A stretch of DNA of 64,000 nucleotides from NCBI RefSeq assembly GCF_014633365.1, contig NC_068351.1, positions 23,134,866 to 23,198,865 of the forward strand. The letters run 5' to 3'. The notes beneath the pieces were generated by a model. It made no database searches. It worked only from the letters and a program-made list of their open reading frames with translations, and had not been told where the DNA came from. This document shows positions 11,264 to 23,464 of this stretch, in pieces. Position numbers and translations under genes: made by a program. This DNA is from Diospyros lotus (taxonomy: Eukaryota; Streptophyta; Magnoliopsida; Ericales; Ebenaceae). The number at the start of each line of letters is the position of its first letter. Position 1 is the stretch's first letter.

Positions 11264-14200
11264 TGTAATGACCCATTAGTGGGTTTGGGGGTATTTAAGG
11301 GAATAAAATATTTTTTTTTATTTGAGTCCTAATTCTTAAAAGATTATGTGTGGTATTTTTTAGTGGTTTGGCGAAGAAGGCAACATGACGGGAAAAAGTC
11401 AAAGGTTTGACTTTGTTAGAAATGGGACCCATAATAAGTTAAGGTGTGCCATGAAGTGTTATTTGGAATTTATGGAGTTTAGTTAATGTCTAAAGAGCCC
11501 TTGGAATGTAAGTAATTTCCATTTAAGTTGATATGTCATGGGGGCATTTAAGTAATTATTCCATGTGTGTATGTGTGTGTGTATATATATATATATTGAG
11601 AAGGCAATTAAGAGAAGATAAGAAAGGGTGATCAAGAGAGCCAAGGGAGGGTTAGGGGTCACTTTCTTCTTCACTTCTTTTTGATCATCTAAGATTTTGG
11701 AATGGTTTGAGCAACTTGGTGGTAATTTCTTCTTCTTTTACTTGAGTTCTCTTTGTTTTGAAGTGAAGAGTGAATTGTTTGTTATTGTAGGGACTTCCTT
11801 CAAGCATGACCCAAAAGGAAAAGTTTCTAAAAACAAGTTCTTTTCCTCTTTTGCCTTGTTTGCAAACTCCTTAATCTTCTCCTTCAATTGAGCAATGCAT
11901 CTCTTCCACTTTGGTTGTTATTTTGTGAAACCCAGTATTTGTTTTTGGTAGAAGGGTTTCAATCTAGTTTGTTGTAATTCATGTAGTTTTCCTTCATATT
12001 TTGTCAAATCAAGCCTATGGGCTACATGAGGTCTTGTTTCATCTCGTCTTTGCAAAGGAATGATGCTTTATTGGTTAGAGTTTGGATTTGTGCAAGAATT
12101 TTGGTGTATTTAGCAAGAATGAAGATTTTTGGGTCATACCACGGTCCCACCGCAACATGCTTGTCATGGCGGACCCATGATCTCTAGCAAGCATTTTCTA
12201 TCGCGGTCCTACCGTGAAATGTATTCCTCAACAGGACTATGAGCTCTAAATTTTGCGCATGCTGTGTTCTTTTAGGAAGATTTTTTTTGTGTTTATATCG
12301 GAATTGAGATCCGTTTATTGTGTTGTAAACTAAATTCGATAAGCTTTGATTTGGTATAGAATTTGAATTATTTGGAAGAGTTTGGGTGGGTTCCTCTTGG
12401 TCCTAAAACAAGTCTAGATGAGTTGGGATTCATGAGAGGCTTATGTTTGAAAGGATGAGTTTGGGGTGATTTCTTCATGATCCTTAAGAATGTTTAGATG
12501 CTCTTGAGGGATTATTTGGGAATTCTTGGGTATGGATTGGTGCATGACTCGAGGTTACATGAGTTGGTAATTCGGTGAAATATTATAAGCTTATTTATAT
12601 ATGTTAATTTTGGTATGCTATATGGGTGAGCCAAGGCATTGAGTGGAGCAGATTAGCCTCTAGGGTTGCGTGTGTATGGGAGGATGCCCCTAGGTGTTGA
12701 GCTATTTGGCCTCAGTAACCTCGTGGCATGTGATATGACTATAACCTTGGGTGGGAGCTGATTGTCCTCAATGGTTGTATGGCGAGGGAGTGTAGCCTTA
12801 TGAGTGAGCTATCGGGCCCCAAGAGTCACTCATGGTGGTGAATGCGAGGCATGGTGAGTCTCGGTGTTGTACATGTTTATGTTGGTTCTTGGGTTTTCTC
12901 TTGTATGCATGGCATGGGCATGACTTGTTGACTTTATTCTACCTTGGGTGGAGCTGGCTGGCCTCAGGTGTTAACCTAGAGTGGAGCTGTCTGACCCCAA
13001 GTGTCAGGTGGTATGTAGACCTTGGGTGGATTTGACTGGCCTTGGGCATCACCTTAGGAGTGGAGCTGTTTGGCCCTGAGTCTTTGATATTATCTAGGCA
13101 AATAATGCCAGGATATGTGTAACACCCCGCTTTCCCAGGGTGTTAGATAACGTAAGATTTCGAGAATATATTTTTTTTCCAACAGAAACTCAACACATAA
13201 ATCGTTCCCCGACAATCCTGTTACACCTTCTCAGTATATCAACTCAGAATCATTAATAAACCAAGACAAGTAAATCACCTCAAATGCGAAAGCTAGATCG
13301 AAACCTTAAATGGTATACAACCAAAACCATCTTATTCATAACCTTAAAGTCAACCCATCGTTTTACATAACTTCATCAAAATATACAACATAATTGAAAA
13401 TGACATACTGTAAACTATTCACTAATCGTCATCACTCCTAGGTAATCCCTTTCCCTTTTGCATCGTTGCTTCCATCTAGAATGTTTGAATATTCCAGGGA
13501 CAAAATCCATATTAGATGATGAATCATTTAAGTGAGAGTTCAAAACATGTTTTCATGAATATATGCAAGACATGAACAAACTAACACAACCTGATAAGCC
13601 TTAGCCTAAGAGAATCCCTCACAGCGCTTAACCTAACCACAAGGAAAGAATAATCTCTCAAAGGCAACATCACCACACCGAAACATTGAAACAACACAGT
13701 CCTAGCTTAAGAGTGGCAAGGTCAACGCATCTCCCCACTACCTCGGGAATAATCGTTACCACTCTTGGCCTAGGAGGGTCACATCAATGCAGGAACCCGA
13801 CTCACCACAATTACATCAAGGATTACGTTCCCATTCTAAGCATTTAGGAACCATTACCTAATCCTAACTCATATTCCATATGAACCACCAGTCATCCTAG
13901 TGCAACTTCCCTGGTCATACGGCCCAGCACGAAAACCTAGGCAGCTATCCCGGCATGCACACCAACACAAGATACCCCTATACATTATTCCTGCAACACC
14001 CTTGAGGAATTATGGTTACACTATCCAGACAACATTCCAGGCTGACATCCCATATGTACAACACAAAATGCATGACAATGCCACATATCACAACTCAATG
14101 CATCATATAAACAACATTTTATAAAATACAACGCATATGAATAAAACATTTTGGGACAAACCTCCCACATAAAACCAACCGTCACTGGTTACCGTTTGCA

Positions 14201-15678
14201 TGCAATAAAACCATTTTGCATGAAATCATAACACATTTAGGTAGCACAAATGCCAAGTTTTAGGGTAGAAACACTCATAATAAATCAAGTTTAGGGGGGT
14301 AAACACTCACCTTGAACGAAACCCAGAACACCTCAAGTCTTGTGCCCAACCTCAATTTTTGTGCAACTCCTCAAGTCTTTTGACCAAACCACCTCCTTAC
14401 ACGCCCTCACGCGCTACCCAAGTGCTCTGCTCATGTGATGCCTCGTGTATGCTTTAAAAGCCCTCTATCCATTAAACCCGAAGCACTCTCGTCTAGTAAA
14501 AATTTATCACAACTCTGAATGAGAAAATTTTTGGCCATGAACACCCTATTTATAGGCTTTGGAAACTTGGCCACCAAGTAAGTCATATTATAATACAATA
14601 TTGAAATTATTCTAAGATCTTCTACAATCATTCTAAATCTTCTAAGATTTTAGGTAAATTACACTTTTACCAAAACCTTAAAAATTACGATTTTGCCCTA
14701 GCTCAGAAATTGAACTTTTGTCTCCAAACATCCACAATCCCTTGAAATATCCTATTTCCTTAAGTATCTGAATCTAAAAATCTTGAGTATTACATCTCTT
14801 ATGATCATTAGACTTTCCAGACTAAAATTAGTCGTACCGAGAAATTGTCTTTGTTCCGATTGCTTTAAGTGTCATAAATCCTGTCTCAAGACACTCGTCA
14901 ATGACATACCTTTTTCCTTAATTATTTATTTATATTCTAGCATACTCCCTTCCATCGATTCGATAATTATTTAACTAAATTCTCAAACCGATTGCTAGTT
15001 CCATGAACTTACTTGACACGACGAAATTGGGGTATTACAATATGGATGTGTGCATGTATCATCCCTTGTTCTTGGATTTGAGTGCATTTTATGGTTGGGC
15101 TAGTGTTTCACCTTTTCATAGGTGTACCTTGAATGGGGCATTATGGCTTGCTCGTATTAGATTATATTTCTTTTGTGGCTTATTCTTGTTGATCATGCTT
15201 TCCATATCTTGTTGTTATACTTGTTGGGCCTTGTGGATCATTTTCTTGCTTACATCATTATAGGTAGAGGAAAAGCTAAGGAAGAGAGCCAGCCTAGCAG
15301 GGGTGGATCTCTGGGGGATTAGACGTGTATAGAGCTCACCTAAAGATCAGGTCTTGGGAGTCTTTTATTTGTGTCCAGTTTTGGTTGGACTCTTGTATTT
15401 GGGGACTTGTATATATATTTTGTGATCATGGCTTGAGATGTTGTAATTAGTGGGAGCCTAACTCTTATGTATCTTTTTGTCTTGGATGGTTATATGGTTG
15501 TATATGTTGGCAATGGAAATGGAGAATTATGTGGTTTATTGAGCTGTGTGTCCCCATATGTGATCTTGTGACTCAAAGATTGGTTGTCCTTGTTCAGGAT
15601 GCATCTGCATCATTACTTATGATGATCTTCTCACAGATCCTCTATGCTAGAGGGGGTTTCGAGAGGTAGGTTGTCACA
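11264..15678 (+). mobile_element. LTR 'C', split by D, near-perfect TSD
   Basis: The ends are TGTAATGACCC and GGTTGTCACA, flanked by GCAAA (11259-11263) and ACAAA (15679-15683), a 5-bp duplication with one mismatch. Without nested LTR D (and one ATATG) about 2488 bp remain and no coding domain is visible, so this is read as a solo LTR. Orientation is plus, from a TA-rich box at 11582-11596. Between 12640 and 13090 it holds degenerate repeats of 'gtggagctg.ctggcctcag'. The pre-insertion sequence reads as one continuous minisatellite, which supports the boundaries. Confidence 0.75.
13118..15039 (-). mobile_element. Solo LTR 'D' nested in C, TSD ATATG
   Basis: The ends are TGTAACACCCCG and GGGGTATTACA, flanked by ATATG at 13113-13117 and 15040-15044. 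Length is 1922 bp with no coding domain. A minus-strand TATA box (TATAAATAG; plus 14546-14555) sets the orientation. The segments 14290-14640 and 14770-14900 are clearly the reverse complement of 63390-63670 and 62525-62690, so D and E are one family in opposite orientations. D carries only about one or two copies of the 30-bp U3 repeat that is expanded in E. Confidence 0.86.
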
Positions 15679-16589
15679 ACAAATGATCAAGAGACCTGGA
15701 GGTCTAGATGCAAATGATTAGGAGCCCTGATGACCGAGTGCTCTGATGATCAGGTGTTCTAATGACTAGGTGCTTTGATGATCAGGTGCCCTGATGACTG
15801 AGTGCTCTGATGATCAGGTTTCTTGATGATCGAATGTTGAAATGAACAACTAGTTAGGGGTGCTGGTAGGTGTCCCAATGTAAACCCTTTGATGTTTAAG
15901 TTTGTCTTCCAATATTTGAGTGTAAAAATGATGTTTGAGTACTAAAATGAGCTCATCTAAGAGAAGAGATAGCTCTTTTATTTGTAGAGGGGCGAAATGA
16001 GGGACACGTGGTGGCCAATCCGCATTTTAGGATGGCATATTCTAAGGAATCTTGAAATATTCCTGTGAGTCTTGGAAAAGGTCTTGGAGAGAGGCTCACC
16101 AGGTTTGGACTGAGGGATGCCTCAAAAGGGTGTCTTGGCAATGAGGGTGGGTTTCGGGGGTGGTTAACCATATGGTCGGGCTTGGAGATACAGGTGGCCA
16201 AAGATTAAAGCACTTAACCCAGTGAGTGCACTCCACTCAGTCATGGTCGGTCTTGTGGTTCTTTTAACCTTTCTCCTTACTTATGTTTTCTTGATAACTT
16301 TTTGCTTGGCAAAATCTTCTTTGAAAATGAGCCAATTGTGCACTTTGAGAAGGTAATGCCACTCATGATCGAGTGGCCTTACTTCCACTTGATCATAACC
16401 AAGTGTAGTGCATTATTCTCAATCATGGCTAGGTCTTTGGCTTTCTTTATCTTCCCCTGGACTTTAGGCCTATTTAGTCTTTGATCTCTTGGGTTTTAGC
16501 CTATGTGTTTGACCCATATCTGTTACTTTGGCCTTCACGTATCTAGGCTTTCTGCAAGGCATAACAATTGATCCCTATGTTAGAGTTAG
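15679..16589 (+). repeat. Right half of the minisatellite, then unassigned sequence
   Basis: Up to about 15835 the 'ctgatgatcaggtgcc' type units of the interrupted minisatellite continue. From 15840 to 16590 I see no coding domain. A dispersed 'actcatgatcgagtgg/cacttgatcataaccaagtg' dyad occurs near 16350-16410. The segment may be the rest of the older repeat into which C inserted. Confidence 0.5.
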
Positions 16590-17830
16590 TACCCTAATGC
16601 TAGATGTTGCTCATATAAATACCTAAGATGGAGGTGAATCGGGTTTTTCAAAAATTAATATTTTTAGCTCTTGTTGGAAATACTCTTAAATTGTGATCTT
16701 AGTTAAATGGTGATTGTAAGAGTGATATGAATAATAAGATCAAGCAACCATAAGAACATAAGGAAATTTTTATAGAGGTTCAAACTCTTACAAGCTTACT
16801 CCTCTCTCCTAAGACTAAACTTCAGGGTATCATTAGGGAAAAGATAACACTTGCTTTTGGTTGGAGCTAGAATCAAACACACAATCCCTTGCCTAGTCAA
16901 GAATAAGGCGTAACCTAAAAAAAAAAGAACAATCACTAGCACACAGGTATAAAAATCCCCTCACATAACAAGTGAGTATAAATAACAAACTTAAAACCAA
17001 AAGGTAATTCCAAGCAAGTCAGAACTTGAGAATTTCACCACCTAGCAACACTTCCAATACTTAAACTTTCACTCTTGTTTGAATGCTCTATCAATAGGTT
17101 GTTCTATCTATTTGGCCTTCATACTCACCTCATATTTATACAAACATCTTTAGATAACTAGTTGTTACAAAGAGGAATGAGGAGCATTTTTGAAATTCAA
17201 AAAACTCTTTAGCTTTCCCATGTTGCAACTGGAATATTTTGGCATTTGTTGGGATCTTGGCTTACAAATATATCAAAAAATAATTTTGTAAAAAATAAAA
17301 TCAATGTGGGAAAGTCAAGGACACAACTTGATAACCAGATTGATCATAAGCTTTTTAAGATAAAAAGGCATGAGAGATAGAGATAACAAAATCAAAATCT
17401 GTAAAAACAAAGTCAAAAGCACATTTTCTCAAAAAGAGATTTAACTTTTTGCATTGGTAAATCAAGCCATGATTTTGGGGTACAAGGTAAAAGAATATTG
17501 TAAAAATATACTCTTGGCATGCAACAAAAAGAGATGAAAAAAATAAGTACAATCAGAAATGATCGTTGAACTTTGGTCGACCTAAGTTATCTAGTAAGCT
17601 AAAGCCCAACTTCGATTGAAAAACCGGTCGACCTAAGTTAAACTTTAGTCAACCTAAGTTTGGAGACCAACATTCTAGTTAACTTCAGTTGACCTAAGAT
17701 ACACATGAACATTCTGGTTAACTTTAGTCGACCTAAGATTAGAGACTAACATTTTGGCCAACTTAGGCTAATAAAATATATTCATATCATAAAAATATTT
17801 TTGTTATCATCAAAATCTTATTTACATACC
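16590..17830 (-). mobile_element. SIRE/Angela-like copia LTR, minus orientation, ends uncertain
   Basis: The left part carries a 'gaggtgaatcgggtttttcaaaaatt' type stretch, the reverse of the 'aattcaccccctc' end typical of SIRE/Maximus- and Angela-like LTRs. It resembles 56160-56190 (the second copy at 56139-57530, same orientation). From 17576 to 17732 there are five copies of a motif centred on GTCGAC or GTCAAC followed by CTAAG. The terminal bases and target duplication were not found, so the limits are approximate. Confidence 0.5.
17570..17765 (-). repeat. GTCGAC-CTAAG motif array in the SIRE-like LTR
   Basis: GTCGAC occurs at 17576, 17627 and 17727, with variants GTCAAC at 17648 and GTTGAC at 17688. 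Each is followed by CTAAG, at spacings of about 20-50 bp. The full core GGTCGACC is a perfect palindrome at 17627. The array is family-specific and lies within the LTR. Confidence 0.65.
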
Positions 17831-19269
17831 CTTGAGCTTAACACTAGATTTAGATGACGTCTGACACATGTATATTGGGACTAATGATGTATATCTTGCA
17901 AATTTAATGAAATATGTTTTCATATTTTATTGATTATATCTTCATTCATACGTCTCCAATTTATATATGAATGAGTCCCTAGATTTCCTAATAAAGGCTT
18001 ATTTTTAAACCATTATTTGCTTCAAAATTGTAGAAACCCCATTTTTAAACAAGTGAAAATTATGCTTTAATATGTGACAAGCTAGCACAAAACATAAATT
18101 ATGTATGTGACAACTCCACTAAATGTTTACCTGTTTCATAAGATTCGGGGATGAGGATGGAGATGAAACATATTCTGGTGGGGGTGAAGTGGAAGTGACA
18201 GCATCCGAATAGAGAGATGTAAAATCTGAGTTTTTTTGGTGTTGGAGATCTTTTCCATGGGATTATCAATTTTTCCATTGTTGGTGGCCGCATAAAGACC
18301 CTTGAATTTAGGATTTCTTAAAGTGATTCCGGGTCCTTAGATTTCTCTGAAGATGAATATGATTAATAGATTATAGACTGGAACATGGGCTACTACATTT
18401 GACTTGTATGAGATATCAATGATAAAGGATCCTGATTCATATGCCATAATTCAAGAGATGAATATAGTAGATATGTGGGTAGATGTTAGTTAACCATCTA
18501 CTAACTGTGACGCAAGTAACATGTCATATAGCTGGGAGGATTAATGATCTATTATTAGCTTTGATTATGTTACTAGTCCTTAGATTGGAGGCAACACAAT
18601 TGCGCAAAATTGCCCGTGTATCATGGTGAGAATGTTTTTATGAGGTCTTTATATAGTAACGTATGGAGGTAGGTGATTGCTGATGGGATCCATTGATCTC
18701 CGGTGTGAGGCGAACATCCTATGCGATCAGTTATGGCTTGTGATTGTTTAAACCCCTGGCCAGAGTACACGTGATTGGAAAAGAGTTTCCAATGTTAGAA
18801 AGAGTTCTAAAGTGTCATCTCAATCACACCATGCTAGATCTTGTCATAGCCATAAGTTCTATGAGTTTGATTAGTCCATGACTATCACTTGATTGTGATG
18901 TTATTCAATGGAAGGATTATAATACACGAGAATCAAAAGCCCTAATAGGCTCACTTGAAGTTTTGACTTCATTACTGATTGGATCTTCTTGACATAATGC
19001 TAGTTGTCACTCAAGACCTTTGGGGTGCATCGAGGAGACAAAAACATCCTTTCTATAGTTTAAAGTGTTTGATAGAAGTAAAACGTGTCCCAATTGCTAC
19101 TTAGGGGTGAATCTAGAAGGTCACATGCAAATCCGAGTGTGGCGGTTAATTAGTGATGTCGTTGTGCCATTACAATTTCAATGGGGAACAATTGGTTTTT
19201 TTTAAGCAAAATCATATTTAGGAAAAATTTTGCAGTAGTGGGATTCTTTCAGCAGAGTAGAACTCTCGA

Positions 19270-19745
19270 CAGTGTGCTTCTTCAGGCATAGGCTAAGGCC
19301 TCTCAAGAAGGAGAAGGCCAAGGCATCCCCTTGGTAAGGGCACAACCAAATGCTCCCGGCAAGGCTAAGCCTAGCGGTAAGGCCTTAGCCTCCCAGCAAA
19401 GCCAAGCCTCATGACAAGGCTAAGCTTCTCAATAAGGCCTTAGCCTTGTGGCAATGCTAAACCTCTTAACAAGGCCTTAGCTTCGTGGCAAAGCCAAACC
19501 TCGTGAGAAGGCCAAAGCATCCCGGCAAGTCCAAGCCTCTCGGCAAAGCCAAAGCACCTTTGCGGCAAGGCTAAACCTCGCTGCAAGGCTAAGCCTCTTG
19601 GTAAGGCCTTAGCCTTTTGGGAATGCCAAGCCTTGGGACAAGGCCTTAACCTCTTGGTAAGGGCAAGGCCAAATTCTCTCAGTAAGGTCAAAGCACATTC
19701 ACGGCAAGGCCAAGCCTCGTGGTAAGGGAAAAACACCTTCCCGAC
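19270..19745 (+). repeat. Tandem repeats 'aaggccttagcctc', Tat-like LTR
   Basis: About 470 bp are built from a degenerate unit of roughly 28-34 bp with wording like 'ggcaaggctaagcctcttggtaaggccttagcc'. The frame 19440-19784 on the minus strand that runs through it is a by-product of the repeat. The array lies directly upstream of the TATA box near 19789. Confidence 0.7.
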
Positions 19746-19984
19746 AATTGACACGTGTAAACACTTGACATTCTCAAGAATCATTCCCTATAAATACCCA
19801 ACTATATGAATTAGAAAGGGATCACAAAATTTTGGTACACTCAAAGCACTCAGAGTGTTTCTACTATTTTCTTTGGAGTATTCATTTCTTGTGGGTATTG
19901 ACTTAAGCATCAGAAGGTTATCACGGGTGACAATTCTCGCAAGCCTTTTAACTCTTTTTTTTGAGTATCAACAGGAAGACAAAG

Positions 19985-20440
19985 CATCCTTGCTGCAATA
20001 TCCTTGTGGCAACACATTTTCTCTTGGAATTACATCCTTACGACACTCTCATCCTTATGGCAGTCACATTCGGCATTCATGTTGACTTAGTAAAGGCTTT
20101 GGTCCTTGCAGCAACACATTTTCTCTTAGAATTACATCCTTATAGCACTTTCATCCTTGTGCCACTCACATTTGGCATTCATGTTCACTTTGTAAAGGCT
20201 TTGGTCCTTGCGACACTCACATCCTTGTGACAACGCATTTTCTCTTGGAGTTACATCCTTGTAACACTCTCATCCTCGTGGTAGCCACATTCAGCATTCA
20301 TGTTATTCATGTTCACTTAATAAAGGATTTAGTCCTTATGGCACTCATATCCTCGCGACACTCACATCCTTATGGCAGTCATATTCTTGTGGCAATTTCA
20401 TTCCTCTAGGCAATCATGGTATCTTTAGCAACCCGTACCA
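19985..20440 (+). repeat. Roughly 105-120 bp tandem repeats, Tat-like LTR
   Basis: The phrase 'caacacattttctcttgg' recurs near 20009, 20110 and 20230 (last copy 'caacgcattttctcttgg'), each time followed by 'ttacatccttnnnncactctcatcctt', 'cattcatg' and 'taaaggcttt'. This gives three degenerate units downstream of the TATA box. The short frames 19855-20409 are repeat by-products. Confidence 0.7.
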
Positions 20441-21549
20441 TTTCAGTAGCATAAATCCCCTTTTGGTAGTATCATTTCTCTTAGACACCAAGCTCAAGCA
20501 CCAACATCGACTTGTCCTACGTTATAAAATCTAATTATTATATTTTTGGCAACAATAATTTAGCGCCATCTATGAGAAAACTAGCAAAAAACCATTTACG
20601 AATTGCTACTAATGGAAAACACTAAAAGTAATCGACGGACTCACTCTCAAGGTGTGGAGTCTCGCCCACCTCCATGAGACAGTCAACACCCAACTAGAGC
20701 GCATTTGCCTCCGTAAGCTCTCTTTAATAAGGGAGTACGCAGGCAACTCCCTTGGATGCTCAACAACATATGGAGAACCAACCACTGCCCTTGTGCTTCC
20801 AGCATCTATTTGAAGTTAATCATCACAAGCATCTTAAACAATCGGGCACCTCGTAGCAAGTTCCTCCCACAGTTCCTTAGGTTACAAGGCTCTATGACAA
20901 CAACATACAGAGGGAATGCATGAATTATGAGAGGTGGTAGGGATCCTTCAGAGCATGATTCCCTATGTAGAATTACTTGCAACACTGACGAGATTTATGA
21001 TAGAGAGAGATTCACTTTGCTCGAGTAGCAATCCCATTCCAATATATAGTCTATTGGATTGTGTATTCTATTTTTGAACGCAATATCCAGCTTGAATCAC
21101 CCATAGGAGACTTGTCTAGCACATAGGTCTTCTTATGGGGTTCATCCACATGAGGAACGTGGACTAACTAGGTCTTCCATATTTTTGGGAGACAGGTTAG
21201 TCACCCGGCTTGCTGTTCGGGGCAGTAAGAGACTGCCCGTTGGACTGTTCGTGGGTTGTTAGAGGCAAGAGTTACTACCATCGAAGGTGTGTTCAACCTC
21301 TACATCAGATTTGGAATCTCCATAAGATATATCTCTAAACACCCTATGGAATGGTTTCAGTTTGTATGCATATGATTGTATGATACCGAGTCTTGCAAGG
21401 TGGTTTTGTGCCTTATTTTCGCTATACACTTGATTTGTTTTCGAAAAGGTTTTAAAATCCAAAAATCCTTGCATTCGGTACACCAAGAGTTGGAGTTCCC
21501 TAGCAAATTATTCTCTTGAAAAGAATATATTCTTGTTTGCATCCCAAAC

Positions 21550-23328
21550 AAGTAACTATTAAGTGTTAAGTTGTACTTGATACATTAAGATGTGATATAT
21601 TTGTTAAGTAATATATCTAGTTGTTTCATGTCCATGTTATCTATTGGCAAGCTTTATCTTTTGTATTTGTTTATTCATTTAGCTATTACTTAAATACAAG
21701 ATGCCTAAAGACAAAGTCCCTAGGTTTATTCTGTGTAAAAAGGAATTAAGGTGTGACTTTAATTGTAAGGTCCTTGATACACCTAAGAATAAAACATTAA
21801 ACCTATCCCTGGTCAAAAGTGTTATTGAGAGGGGACATCAATGACACAAAGAGATCGAAGTGTGTTATGTTGTTACCTTTGGAAAAAGTAGTAGTTGATT
21901 TTATAGACTATGGTGTACTAGGTGCTTGTTGGTAAGTACAAGTTCACTAGACAGTGACCTGACTAAAAAGATTCCTTATGATCTTGCAAGAGTGTTTAAG
22001 AAAACCTGTAATGGTGGTTGATAACTGATCCTTTGACTTGAGGTCACCATTGTTTCGTGCACGTGGATTCATATACTTTGACACATTTATGGAAGCATCT
22101 CAATAAGGGGTGTGAGTGCGGCAGTGATTAGGTATGCCATGAAGCATGTAAAGGCTATGTGTGAACCAAGACATAATTCATCAATCCCTAATTTGGGGAG
22201 ATATGTCTTGTGGGCCCTTTAGGGAAATATAGCTTATATGTCTATGGACAAAGTAGGATAGGCATCCTATGGAAGCTATACTTTCCAAGAACCAAAGAAA
22301 TATTATAATTAGGCACTGAATGGGGATCGACACACAATCCATGTCCCTGATTGATTGAGACACTTTAAACCAATGAAGGGATTGAATTGCATGAGAAAAC
22401 CATCACTGAAAGGAAGTGATCATAAATTGATCATTCTACTAATTGGGGCCATGATGGGTTGCTAGACTTTGCTCATGGTTTATGGCTTTATTCGATAAAG
22501 TCATGGCTAACATATGCAGAAGCCTAATGGGTCACATGCAATAAGGGTTTGCAATTACAAGGTAATGGCGGGCTCGATTAGGATTAGGGAATCCTAATGA
22601 GGAGCTAGAGTTCTTAAATATTAATTGTTAATATTTTAGAACTTATAATAATTTTTTCTTTCAATTAAGGTTGTCATAATTCACTTGAAACCCTAGTTGG
22701 ACTTGGCTGCTCAAATTAAGGGCTTGGGTCTTGGTGGATTGTTATTAATTAAGATATGGCCTTATTTACGAAACTAACATAAGGATATTGGGTGAGTTAA
22801 GGAGCTTAATGGGTTATTTTAAAGTGTTTAAAACTAAGGCCCATTGAGTTGTTTTAAAGTGTTTAAAACATAATTCCCAAGAAGAAGAATGAAAGAAAGG
22901 CCCAACTCTATGTTTTAAAGTGTTTAAAACATGGGTTTAAACACCATGCAACCCAAATCTCAATTAGGGTTTTGTGCCTAAGGGTTAAAAATAGCCCCTA
23001 TGTGGTTCTTTTCTATGTGCCTCTCAGCCATTGATGTCGTTTGATGTGCATGAGTGAAAGGTCACATGCTGTCATCTTGAGTAAACATTTTTTTGTCCTT
23101 AGGGAAGTTGTCTCCTTCCAAGTTCTTAGATTGCAAGCTCACGTCGATACTGTTAGATGTCAAACACTTAAACGACTTGATGATTACTGCTTTTTAGGAT
23201 TGGTTCTTCATGTCACGAGGAAATCCTTTTCCATTCTTCCTTAATATATTCCCTTGGAGAGATCCTAAAAGAATTTAAGGTTAAAATTTTATATTTTTCT
23301 ACTGTGTTATGATCCGTAAATTCCTTCA
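21550..23328 (+). mobile_element. Copia-type LTR 'K', plus copy
   Basis: The end is read at TCCTTCA (23328), with 'tctactgtgttatgatccgtaaattcc' just before it, wording typical of the 3' end of plant copia LTRs. The start near 21550 is inferred from the minus copy at 57825-61701, whose equivalent end reads TGTTAGTG in that orientation. The two copies agree in order over about 1.5 kb. Three copies of TTTTAAAGTGTTTAAAAC lie at about 22811, 22851 and 22913. The first bases of the plus copy are altered, so no target duplication can be assigned. Confidence 0.6.
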
Positions 23329-23464
23329 CTTGGCCCATGAAAAGTGGAGGTTTCAGTTGAACCTATAAAAAATGTGTATGGATTTTAGTTGATCCCTTAA
23401 AAGCTAATCCCATAGTAGATGTTTTAAATCCTTAGTGAGAAGCTAAGGTAGTAGACTAGGTTTG

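Larger units (their letters stand above)
19195..21070 (+). mobile_element. Tat/Retand-like gypsy fragment: LTR, primer site, start of internal region
   Basis: A TATA box (TATAAATAC, near 19789) is followed at 19898-19925 by a 'tattgacttaagcatc' stretch, a version of the 'TTGACTTGAGCGTCGGAGGG' signature of Tat-lineage LTRs. The LTR seems to end about 20554 (AACA). It is followed by 'tttagcgccatctatgagaa' (20559 on), which resembles the conserved 'TTGGCGCCGTCTGTGGGAA' leader found just after 5' LTRs of this lineage. About 450 bp of internal sequence then break off into LTR J. Exact outer ends are not determined. Confidence 0.6.
17831..21505 (+). mobile_element. Copia LTR 'J', split by a Tat-type gypsy fragment
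   Basis: The segments 17840-19195 and about 21090-21505 match, in order, the solo LTR H (29368-31612) and the 3' LTR at 32871. Shared wording includes 'gctagatttagat', 'tcatatcttcattcata', a 'gattgctactta' block, an 'accaactagg' block near 21155 and an end near 'tagca' at 21501-21505. The first bases (TGTTAG in H) are lost or changed here. The middle is replaced by a gypsy-like segment (about 19195-21070). No target duplication was found. Open frames within are not coding. Confidence 0.6.
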
